NCBI GenBank assembly: GCA_001600495.1
Contig: BCKE01000016.1
Coordinates: forward strand, 511,618 to 575,617
Source: Pilasporangium apinafurcum
Lineage: Eukaryota; Oomycota; Peronosporomycetes; Pythiales; Pythiaceae
Length of the DNA: 64,000 nucleotides
Reading direction: 5' to 3'
Part shown: positions 9,994 to 18,424 of the stretch, piece by piece
Layout of the letters: every line of letters begins with the position of its first letter
How positions within the stretch are numbered: the stretch's first letter is position 1
Made by a program: the position numbers and the translations under genes
The notes under the pieces: model-generated
Database searches by the model: none
Told to the model about the DNA's origin: nothing
Seen by the model: the letters and a program-made list of their open reading frames with translations, nothing else

Positions 9994-11251
9994 ATGACGA
10001 CGGAAGAGACGTTTCCAGCGGCAGGTTCCTGCGCCGAACTGATCCTCGCAGAGAACAAGGATAATGTATACATCAGTGAACTGAAGAATCTGCTGCGAGA
10101 AGTGCTAGAACGCACCTGTGGTGCACACCTACTGTCGCAACTGCTGCCGGAGTTGACGACCATCTCGTCCATGCTGTACTATTTGTTGGTGTTGGGACGG
10201 AAACAGCCGCAGCAAACGCTTGGAGAGGAATTCTGCGATATTATGCGTGTAACTACCGACAAAAATCAACATTTTGATGCAGCTGTAGCTGACAAGATTA
10301 CGTCTGTCAGTCTGCGACGGCATCTTTTCTGGATCGCATGTGCTGTGCTACCAGCGTATGTGGCAGCGAGATCGCAAAGCGGATGGTTCAATTTATGCCA
10401 ATTGACACGTACTCCACGTGAACGTATGGAACAGCAGTTAAGAAATCGACAGGCGAATGCTGCGGCAAATAATACTGTTTCACAGCATGAAAATCAAAAC
10501 AAGTTGGCATCATTAAAACCAAAGAACGCCTTAAAGCTGGCTGATCGTCTAGTCACACGACTCAAGACACTGGCTGCATGGGTCGAGTCGGATGTATTTC
10601 CTGCATCGTATGAGTTCTCATTCACGTGCTTTCATCATTGGTTCCAGCAATTTCACCTCGCGGGTTTTTACGTATTTGCCAAGTTCTTCCATCTCTCGAA
10701 GCGATTGAGTAACATCCAGTATGTGTTTGTACGGAAGGATCTCACACCAGGAATCAATTTGTCTCTACTGGTAAGTACTTTCACTGGGTATGATTGGCGT
10801 TTGCATTGATAATCGGCTCACCGCGATTTTAAACATGATCACTCTCTAGGGGTATATGATGTTCCTTCGTCTCTTTGTAACAACGTTTGCGGAGATGAAG
10901 CGCCTTTATAGCCACCACAAGCTGGCGAAAAAGCAAAAGCAGGCAGCACTAGTAGAAGCAAATCAAAATGACCCTCTCTATGGCCAGTCAGATCGTGTGC
11001 CAACGTCAATATCTGTAGCGCAATCCACGCCATCAGTAAATGGAGATAGCGTATCAAGACAATCACGTCGATCAAGACGTAAGTGTGCACTATGTCTCGG
11101 TGAACGAATCGCCCCAGCAGCGACGCCATGCGGTCACGTCTTTTGCTGGGAATGCATCGTCGGATGGTGCCAGAAGAACAAAGCAGAATGTCCATTGTGT
11201 CGACAAGAGGCGCATCCACAACAGATCAAGTGCATCTATAATTACGTCTAA
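9994..11251 (+). CDS. PEX10: PEX10 peroxisomal RING E3 ligase (2 exons)
   Basis: Exons 9994-10770 and 10850-11251, with a 79-nt GT-AG intron, encode 392 residues. PEX10 works with PEX2 and PEX12 in the peroxisomal membrane to ubiquitinate the recycling import receptor PEX5. The N-terminal Pex2/Pex12 membrane domain covers about the first 290 residues, with hydrophobic segments such as the one around [14 protein letters not shown]. The C-terminal C3HC4 RING reads [11 protein letters not shown], then [10 protein letters not shown] and CPLC, with all eight zinc ligands present. The C-terminal position of the RING and the absence of further domains favour PEX10 over PEX2, and the complete ligand set argues against PEX12. 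Confidence 0.88.
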
Positions 11252-11313
11252 GCAGGACAAGGTGGATAAGCAATAGTGAAAATATAATGTTTTTTGTAAA
11301 GACTATTGTGACT

Positions 11314-12064
11314 TTATTGCTTTCGTCGTTTTCTGCTGGGTTGAGCCGAAGACTTGCCAGCTTGACCGCGTGCTTTTTTGGTTGGTAGTTGTTTCTTTTC
11401 ACTACCAGCATTGTTCTTACTTTCCTCCGTTTTCACAGTGGTTTTATCGTTTACTGCTTCGGCTTCCTTAAGTTTTTTCGCTTCGAGAGCATCAACGTAG
11501 ACCTGATCAGAGCTGAGCGCATTGTGTACGAACCGTTTCGAAGCCTCTTTATCCAGGGTCAGACGTGGTCCCTTTGCCAATTCTTCTGTATCTTTAATCT
11601 TCTTAATGAATGCCTTTACACGATCCTAAGCATAGATAAACAATCGCGATTGGCCAACTAAGTAGTTAGCAATCACCCTGGAAAATGCAGTTGCTCAAAG
11701 CGATGAAGGCTAAATACCAATTCTTGCTTCACGTGTGTCTGCCTAATGTCCTTTGCCGACACGCCCTGCGTCTTCAGAAATACATACAACAGCGCATTCA
11801 CAGTGTACGCTGTAACGTAGTATCGACATAGCAAGACAGTCAGCAGAGTAAAAAACACATGCACCATCACCACATGAATCTCGTGCTGTGACAATGGAAA
11901 TATGTGACCATACCCAAGGAGACTTGGACTTTGGCTCGCTCTAGTGGATTGAGCTCCGCTATGAGTTCCTCTACGGAGTTTTGTTTGAAGATCTTGAGAT
12001 GCTCTTCCACAGCCGTGAGCGTCTGCTCCACACTCACAAACGCGTCCACTGCTTGATCGCTCAT
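11314..12064 (-). CDS. C1D: C1D / Rrp47 (Lrp1) family exosome cofactor (3 exons)
   Basis: Minus-strand exons 11914-12064, 11718-11809 and 11314-11625, with introns of 104 and 92 nt, encode 184 residues. Rrp47/C1D binds the nuclear exosome nuclease Rrp6 and helps 3' processing of rRNA and snoRNA. The Sas10/Utp3/C1D domain includes ELIAELNPLERAKVQVSLAYTVN (split by intron 1), YVFLKTQG and VKQEL. It continues across intron 2 with DRVKAFIKKIK and the family motif AKGPRLTLDKEASKRFV. The tail is basic and low in complexity (KKARGQAGK to RKRRKQ), as expected for RNA binding. Both splice junctions were chosen because they restore the C1D motifs in frame. Confidence 0.9.
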
Positions 12065-12191
12065 CGTGCAATTCTGATTTCCTTAAAGACAAATTTGGTT
12101 GGACGCGTCAGAGATGCTGTTGCATTGTATACTTAATCAAGAGATCGTATAAAATAGAAGAACTACAATATCTACGACTACAGTACTTTGG

Positions 12192-13016
12192 TTATACAAC
12201 AATCGAATCGCTGTTGCCTGTGTTTGTCTTCTTGCGCTTTTTCATGACGATCTCTGCTGCCGACGCGAGTGCCATTGACGATGGTTGGTTCAGATTCGAG
12301 CCTTTCAGCACGTTGATCAGTTCCTTGTGCACTTCAATCATTTCGCCCATTTTGCCCATCAATTCCTTAAATCGACGATCCATTAGCTCCACAAACTCGA
12401 CTAAGATCGCGCCGGAAGGATCATAGCCTCTATCGGTATCGGCAGGTCCATCTGTTTCTACTGATGTCGATGTATCTATTGCCGCAGCTGGCCGTTTATT
12501 GTTACGATTGAGCTCTTCATTTGCCATCAACCGTTGTTCGTCAGTGACTGTCATTTTTGATGGTGATGTGACGGTTGATTGAGGCGAAATCGTAGCTGCC
12601 TGCTGTAGATTCGTTGATTGCTCTTGTCCGCTTCCCGCTGCAAGCGTAGCCGCATCACCGCCATCTTCGTCATGTTCATCCGGTGCTGTTTCATTCCCTA
12701 CCATTGTCGTCATCGTGTGTGGTCGTGCTGCAGCTGCAGCTAGCATCACATGATGAGGATGCGGCCGCACATCGTGATGTATAGAAGATACAAGCATATG
12801 ATTATGCTGATCGAGTCCGCCGTCACCGCTAGCCGTATCGCTGTTGTTGCCGTCGTCCCGCGCCACTTCAAACCGTCGCCGGTGCTCGACCGTGTACACC
12901 TCGCCCTGCTTCAAATGGGTCTTGACGAAGTGGAGTTTGAATTTCTGTGTGCGCATGGTCTTATCGCACCCAGGAAATGTGCAGATGATGCCGTTCTTGT
13001 GTTTGTTGCCTGCCAT
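12192..13016 (-). CDS. Single C2H2 zinc-finger protein with C-terminal helix
   Basis: A 274-residue single-exon protein. Near the N-terminus one classical finger is seen: C-x4-C then H-x4-H in CTFPGCDKTMRTQKFKLHFVKTH-like spacing (about residues 12-34). The middle is low-complexity (His-, Ala- and Asp-rich, residues 60-190). Near the C-terminus, about residues 210-250, a Met/Glu/Lys-rich helix (LMDRRFKELMGKM) could form a coiled coil, followed by a short basic KKRKK cluster. I do not recognise the family. A DNA- or RNA-binding regulatory role is inference only. Confidence 0.7.
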   Translation of the reverse strand: MAGNKHKNGIICTFPGCDKTMRTQKFKLHFVKTHLKQGEVYTVEHRRRFEVARDDGNNSDTASGDGGLDQHNHMLVSSIHHDVRPHPHHVMLAAAAARPHTMTTMVGNETAPDEHDEDGGDAATLAAGSGQEQSTNLQQAATISPQSTVTSPSKMTVTDEQRLMANEELNRNNKRPAAAIDTSTSVETDGPADTDRGYDPSGAILVEFVELMDRRFKELMGKMGEMIEVHKELINVLKGSNLNQPSSMALASAAEIVMKKRKKTNTGNSDSIVV

Positions 13017-14444
13017 CGGCTCGTTGGTATTGCTATTTAGGTGATGTGGTTATCCTTGAAAGGCAACTTGGTCGTGGGAATGAGGGTATACTTGCTCGGG
13101 GTGAAGAGGGGGTACGGTTACGCTTCTTGCCAGTAGCTCTTCACTTGTTAATTGTGGTTACGCGGCTCCCTTTTCTTCCTTTCTGGAGGTTCTTTCGAAT
13201 GGAAGTGGGTGGTTACACTCGAAAATCCCTCTATAAGATCGTTACATAAGAATCTCTCTTTATAGTAACATACATAAGTATTGTATCTTACTTCAATAGT
13301 AGACTTAAAATTAAAAAGAAGTACTGTATACAAATGTAATAATGGACCTATAGCTATGAAATGGATACATTTCTATCAACATTCAGATTCTGGATTTTGA
13401 CCGATCAGATTGTAGAATTTATGCGCGTGGAAGATAAATGTTGGACAGAGAACCAGATCATTACGTCATTGCTGGATTCATTTTGACGAGTCTACTTTAC
13501 CATGCAGTGGCATCGCACGATATGAAATGCACCAGCGATGGCAAAAGGTATGTATAAACCTCCGTGATCATCTGCTGCCCCTCTCAGTTTGCTTTTACAT
13601 GTTGGAGGAACGTTAATCAGTCCATCAGCCTAGATGATAAACACTATATTATCAGATACATCGGATGGTGGAAGGCAACGTATTCAAACCAGGTGCAGGA
13701 CATATCCTAGTAATCAACGCATGCTGCTACAGAACGCAGCAGAAAGTGTGACGTACGGCAGCAAGAAAAAACTAGACAACATCATCACTGCTGACGTGGT
13801 ATTGCTCATCTAAAGAGTTTGTGCACCCATCAGGAAGCCCGAAATATCTACAGTCTTGTATGATGTGCGAACATTGAAGCTGGTACTCAGCGATGGAGCT
13901 TTGTTGTTCGTTGCGTCCGTCCCACGTCCCCATCATCGTGGTACGCTCCACTGTCACATGGGATTCCGACCGATCATCTCCTCCCTACGCCACTAGATAC
14001 GAAAACAGTAGCAGTAACTGTCATAGAATCCAGTAAATCCAATTTCAGGATTATCTTCAATTAGTAAAAATGCTCAGCCCGTCGGAATCTGGGGGTGTGA
14101 TGATGAAATGATGCAATGCCACCCATACACCCATGCATTCCATCCCATAAATTGCATCTAAATGCACTATCCAATCACTTAAAAAAAAACGCACACACAA
14201 GCAAGACTGCAATTTCGAAAAACATTGAAGGGTGAAGGTGAGCGTATATTGAAGCCACTGTCAAAATCAAGTTGGGGCAAACGCTTGGGCATTCTTACTT
14301 TGCCACTGTGTTGTGTGATGCATATGTACGTATGTTGAAGTCCATTGATGAAATCAAGCATGGATCGATAAAGCTTTCCTTGCGCGCTTTCATCAATCAT
14401 GTGCCCCTGGAGATTTGCGCTATCTGTGCTATCCCGGCACAACC
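13017..14444. other. Intergenic with one possible small secreted gene
   Basis: About 1.4 kb before the first dioxygenase promoter. It holds the candidate two-exon ORF at 13438-13710 described separately. The rest has only short ORFs without recognisable content. Confidence 0.45.
13438..13710 (+). CDS. Possible 63-aa secreted protein, two exons, low confidence
   Basis: ATG at 13438 opens a frame with a short polar start, a hydrophobic stretch (VIAGFILTSLLYHAVAS) and a lysine/serine-rich segment, like a signal peptide. At 13547/13548 the frame meets a good donor (AAAAG|GTATGT). Joining to the acceptor before 13629 (81-nt intron, typical of this window) continues with SLDDKHYIIRYIGWWKATY and stops at TAG 13708-13710. 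Small secreted proteins are common in oomycete pathogens. Without a homologue or transcript this could be chance. Confidence 0.3.
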
Positions 14445-14460
14445 TCACTTTTGAATTTTC
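14445..14460 (+). promoter_or_regulatory. Oomycete INR + FPR core promoter of dioxygenase 1
   Basis: TCACTTT at 14445-14451 fits the oomycete initiator YCAYTYY. It is followed directly by GAATTTTC, one base off the flanking element MAWTTTNC. The pair lies about 60 bp before the ATG at 14510, the usual distance, and is nearly identical to the site before the second paralogue. Confidence 0.75.
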
Positions 14461-14509
14461 CTTCTTCCCAAGTGTACGCAACCAATTCAACGAATATCTT
14501 TTGCCAACG

Positions 14510-15544
14510 ATGGTTCTTTTTGCCTCTTTCTTCGCCGCTACTGCCGTTTTGGCTGCAACTGTTGCTGGGCATCCTGGTCAAGCACCTCATGTCCGCTCGG
14601 CTGCAGAGCTAGCTGATCACCAGCAGTTCCTGATGGCCAGCAGCCGCGCACTTGCTGCTTGTTCCAACTCCGAAGCCAACAAGCAACTTCAATCACGTCT
14701 TTCTGCCCGTCGCGCTGCTAAAGTGGAAGCGTTGCGCCAGGAGCGGAAGTTGCAGGCACAACGTGAGTTGAGTGCTGCGACAGTGATCGCCAAAAGCCAC
14801 AAGTCCAGTCTGACAGGGTTGACCAATAACTCGGATCCGTCGACGTACTTTGGCTCAACGACGGCCTGTATTCTCGAGCCAGAGGTCACGCAAGGTCCAT
14901 ACTATGTCAGTGGTGAATATATCCGCAACGACATCCGCGAAACGCAAGCCGGTGTGGATCTGTACACAGAACTGCAGATCATCGATGTGAATACGTGTCT
15001 ACCGGTGGAGAATCTTTACATCGACTTCTGGCATTGCAACTCCACCGGTGTGTACTCAGGCATCATCGCTCAGGGCAATGGCAACTATAATGACAAGACC
15101 AACACCAAGAAGACCTTTGCGAGAGGCCTTGCCCCCACCGATGAAGATGGTCTCGTACAGTTCCAGACCAAGTTCCCTGGTCATTACACGGGCCGAGCAC
15201 CTCATATCCACGTTCTGGGCACGCATGATGGGACGCTACTGTCTAACAACACGTATGCTGGTGGGTATGCCTCGCATGTGGGGCAAATCTTCTTCGACCA
15301 GTCTCTCATCACCCAAGTCGAGGCTACGACGCCGTACAGTACTAACAAGCAAACGCTCACGACTAACGCGCAGGACTCGATTCTCGCGCAGGAAGCGGCC
15401 GGTAGCTTTGACCCCATTGTGAACTACGTGCTACTGGGCAATTCAGTCTCGGATGGTATCTTCTCGTGGATTTCTATTGGGATTGACAAGACTCGCGCGC
15501 AGAAGATCACGCCCGCAGGGAAATACACTGGTGCACGGAACTAA
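14510..15544 (+). CDS. Secreted intradiol ring-cleavage dioxygenase-like protein, copy 1
   Basis: A 344-residue intronless protein. It starts with a signal peptide (hydrophobic FASFFAATAVLAATVAG, cleavage near residues 20-22), so the frame's earlier ATG at 14399 is rejected. The intradiol dioxygenase fold begins near residue 120. The four non-heme iron ligands of the family are visible: Tyr in TQGPYYV, Tyr in PGHYTGR, and two His in PHIHV. DFWHCN is the conserved core strand. Characterised members open catechol rings (catechol, protocatechuate). Secreted eukaryotic versions are of uncertain substrate, perhaps plant phenolics or lignin-like aromatics. A Lys/Arg-rich helix lies between signal and catalytic domain (residues 55-95). 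It is about 60% identical by eye to copy 2, 1.2 kb downstream. Confidence 0.9.
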   Translation: MVLFASFFAATAVLAATVAGHPGQAPHVRSAAELADHQQFLMASSRALAACSNSEANKQLQSRLSARRAAKVEALRQERKLQAQRELSAATVIAKSHKSSLTGLTNNSDPSTYFGSTTACILEPEVTQGPYYVSGEYIRNDIRETQAGVDLYTELQIIDVNTCLPVENLYIDFWHCNSTGVYSGIIAQGNGNYNDKTNTKKTFARGLAPTDEDGLVQFQTKFPGHYTGRAPHIHVLGTHDGTLLSNNTYAGGYASHVGQIFFDQSLITQVEATTPYSTNKQTLTTNAQDSILAQEAAGSFDPIVNYVLLGNSVSDGIFSWISIGIDKTRAQKITPAGKYTGARN

Positions 15545-16676
15545 AAAGTTGTGAATTGCGTTGGATTCCGTTTTTTTGCTTTGCAAATGCTTTTGATCTT
15601 TGGACGTACTTGGTAGGCATGGAGACAAGTAGGCGTAGTAGCTTTTAACCACAAGCTAATCTCTATTTGCCTTCACTGCATTCTTCTTCTTTTGGTAATT
15701 TGTAAACTTTATTTACGTGTACCCATCTGTACTGATGAACGACTGATAAAATATTCTGAAAATTGACTAATACTCGAACCTTCTATCTTCCTGCTAGAGC
15801 AAATTTTAATCTTAATCTGTAGGTGCATGAGAGGTCTTGGCACTCTTCTGATGAGCTGGTACAATTAAAGATCAACTTGTTAAACGAGTCATGTGACGTA
15901 AATAACTTATTAGTAGCAATGATCTGTTGGGCACCGTTTGGAATCAGACGTAACAACTGGTTGCACATTTCACCGGATATTATGAATGAAGTTGCAGACA
16001 GCTTTGCCTTGTGTTCCAAAGCTCCTGTGAAACCAACGTTGGATTGGACTAATGGTAATACTACCGCCATGCTCATCTGATGGGTTCCATCCTCGTCTGG
16101 AGATCAGTAATCCCACTATTGGTGTTGCTCTCATCATCCGTCGACTCATGATATAGAGTTATCAGACACTGATCAATATCTATATCGAACAGCTCATCGG
16201 AATCTGGCGGTTGTACGCTGACAACAGGATAGGTTGGGAGCCGTTCTCAGGTGCAGCGCTTTTAATTTTAAACAAGTGCACAACTGTAGTAGACGAGGAT
16301 TGGGACAGGCATGACGGAGATAATCTGGTTTCCTGCAGATCGGTACACTTCAGTTCGAGCAGTAGGAAGGTGCGACGGACACTGTATGTGATTCGCTTCC
16401 TCTACAGTACTTACACTAGATACTCTACAAACAGCGCCTATTCATTGAATTTTGGTAGATTAGACCGTGGAACGGGATCTCCGTACACGCTAATGTTGTT
16501 ATCAGATCACACGATCTTTTCTGCTATGAGCAATGGTCAACCACGCCATCCAACATTCATCTTGCGTATGTGTTACTAGCAAAGCCATAGGAGCAGCAGG
16601 TCTTTACCATATATCTTTCGGCATGCATGGCCTGGCGAGCTGGATTAGCGTTTAAAAGTTCACCAGCAAAGTTCAC
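15545..16676. other. Spacer between the two dioxygenase genes, no gene seen
   Basis: About 1.1 kb. ORFs of 85-122 codons on both strands (for example 15783-16076 minus and 16211-16579 plus) lack recognisable domains, signal peptides or splice support. I see no leftover dioxygenase sequence here. Confidence 0.45.
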
Positions 16677-16692
16677 TCACTTTCGAATTTGC
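16677..16692 (+). promoter_or_regulatory. Oomycete INR + FPR core promoter of dioxygenase 2
   Basis: TCACTTT (16677-16683) followed by GAATTTGC (16685-16692), matching YCAYTYY and, with one mismatch, MAWTTTNC. It sits about 52 bp before the ATG at 16731. Over 17 bases it differs from the copy-1 site at only two positions. Confidence 0.78.
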
Positions 16693-16730
16693 CATCGACT
16701 AGTTCAGCCTTTCAAGCGAGTTCCCAAACG

Positions 16731-17885
16731 ATGGTTCGACTCGCCAGCATCTTCGTTGTTGCTGGTATAGCTGCCACCGCGCTCACCCACGAAGCGTCTG
16801 CTCACCCAGGCCAGCACTCGCACACCCCGACTGATGCCGAACTTGTCGAGAGTCACCTCTTCAAGATTCAAAGTCGACGTTCGCTTGTGGCCTGCGCCAA
16901 TTCGGAGGCTAGTCTCAAGCTCAAAGAACGCACGATCGCGCGTCGAACTGCGGCGCTGAATCAAATTCGTCGACAACGCCGTTTGAGCGCTGCTGATGTA
17001 ATCGCCACGAGCCACAAGTCCAACCTCACTTGCATCACTCCTGACACTGACCCTGCCGTGTATTTTGGCTCGGAAGTCGCCTGTGTGCTGGAGCCAGAAG
17101 CCACCCAGGGGCCGTACTACGTCACTGGTGAATTGATTCGCAACGACATTCGCGAGAACCAACCAGGTGTGGATCTATACACGGAACTTCAGATCATCGA
17201 TGTGAATACTTGCCTCCCAGTGCCGGATCTCTATGTGGATTTCTGGCATTGTAATGCGACAGGGGTCTATTCAGGTATGATCGCTGGTGGCAACGGCGAT
17301 TCTTCGGATCTAACCAACGTCAACAAGACCTTCTCTCGTGGCCTCGCTCCAACTGACGAGGATGGTCTGGTGCAATTCCTTACAGTTTTCCCTGGCCATT
17401 ATACAGGACGTGCGCACCACATCCACGTCCTCGGGTCATACAACGGCACCGTGCTGGAAAACAATACGTACGTCGGGTCGGTCGCTTCACATGTCGGTCA
17501 GATCTTCTTTGACCAGGACCTCATCACTGAGGTTGAATCGACTCCTGTATACGCTGCGAACACGCAACCACTGACGCTGACCGCCAAGGACGGAATCTTT
17601 GTACAGGAAGCTGCGACTGGCTTCGATCCCGTAGTCAATTACGTTCTTCTTGGTGACTCGGTCGAGGATGGTATCTTCTCCTGGATCTCAATTGGGGTTG
17701 ACATGACTCGTGCTGAAACTGTTCGGGCTGCCGGTACCTACACTGCAGACGGAGGTATCATCAACTCTGGCGGCGGTGGTGGCGGTGGTGGTGGCCCACC
17801 TGGTCCTCCTCCAGATGGAAGTGGCTTCTTTCCTCCGCCAGATGGAAGCGGTTTCTTTCCTCCTTCCGACGAAATCCAAGTGTGA
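16731..17885 (+). CDS. Secreted intradiol ring-cleavage dioxygenase-like protein, copy 2, with Gly/Pro tail
   Basis: A 384-residue paralogue of the gene at 14510. The start at 16731 gives a signal peptide (LASIFVVAGIAATALTHEASA) followed by the same HPGQ mature N-terminus as copy 1; the ATG at 16689 would bury it. All iron ligands are kept: Tyr in GPYYV, Tyr in GHYTGR, and both His in HHIHV. Unlike copy 1 it has an extra C-terminal tail of about 40 residues. The tail is a run of nine glycines, a proline stretch and two near-identical units reading PPPDGSGFF. Such tails suggest a flexible linker or wall-associated segment, but nothing recognisable follows. Confidence 0.9.
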   Translation: MVRLASIFVVAGIAATALTHEASAHPGQHSHTPTDAELVESHLFKIQSRRSLVACANSEASLKLKERTIARRTAALNQIRRQRRLSAADVIATSHKSNLTCITPDTDPAVYFGSEVACVLEPEATQGPYYVTGELIRNDIRENQPGVDLYTELQIIDVNTCLPVPDLYVDFWHCNATGVYSGMIAGGNGDSSDLTNVNKTFSRGLAPTDEDGLVQFLTVFPGHYTGRAHHIHVLGSYNGTVLENNTYVGSVASHVGQIFFDQDLITEVESTPVYAANTQPLTLTAKDGIFVQEAATGFDPVVNYVLLGDSVEDGIFSWISIGVDMTRAETVRAAGTYTADGGIINSGGGGGGGGGPPGPPPDGSGFFPPPDGSGFFPPSDEIQV

Positions 17886-18424
17886 GTAAACTCCAGTTAC
17901 ACATTTCATGTCTTGCGTGAAGGAAAGCGATAATTCTCATGAGTATTACATGTGCATCTTTACCCGAGTATCAGAATGTCTCAGAGAATCCCATTTTGCC
18001 CAAAAATTTGTTTCATTGTGCATTTCAGTGTTTTCTGTACTTGTCATTGTGTATTTGCGACTAAATCCATGCGAAGCTTCAATGTTGCTGGCACATCTTC
18101 TCCTTATCCCATCGATGTTTGTTTACCTCCATGAATGGCACACAGAACATCATAAAGTACTGATATAGCTCACCTTCGATGGTTAATTTATGAGATGGTT
18201 GAGAGCTCATATGAATGGAAAATTACTTCGTTGCGCCATGCCATTTTTCATACACGAATAGGATTTCTCTCTCTTTTTGCACAACAAGTGGGCGATGACT
18301 TGATTAATTGGTGTTTTTATAAACATTCACATTTGGACAAAATCTTCATCGTTTTTCATGAGCATACATGCTGCCATTATTAATCGTTAAGCAAAGACGT
18401 ATACATGACACTGCAAAACCAGCT
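17886..18424. other. Intergenic, no gene seen
   Basis: About 540 bases between the convergent 3' ends of dioxygenase 2 and the proteasome activator. Short ORFs only. Confidence 0.5.

Noticed and set aside
14399-14509. Longer N-terminus for dioxygenase copy 1
   Set aside because: It would span the core promoter and bury the signal peptide; the ATG at 14510 matches copy 2.
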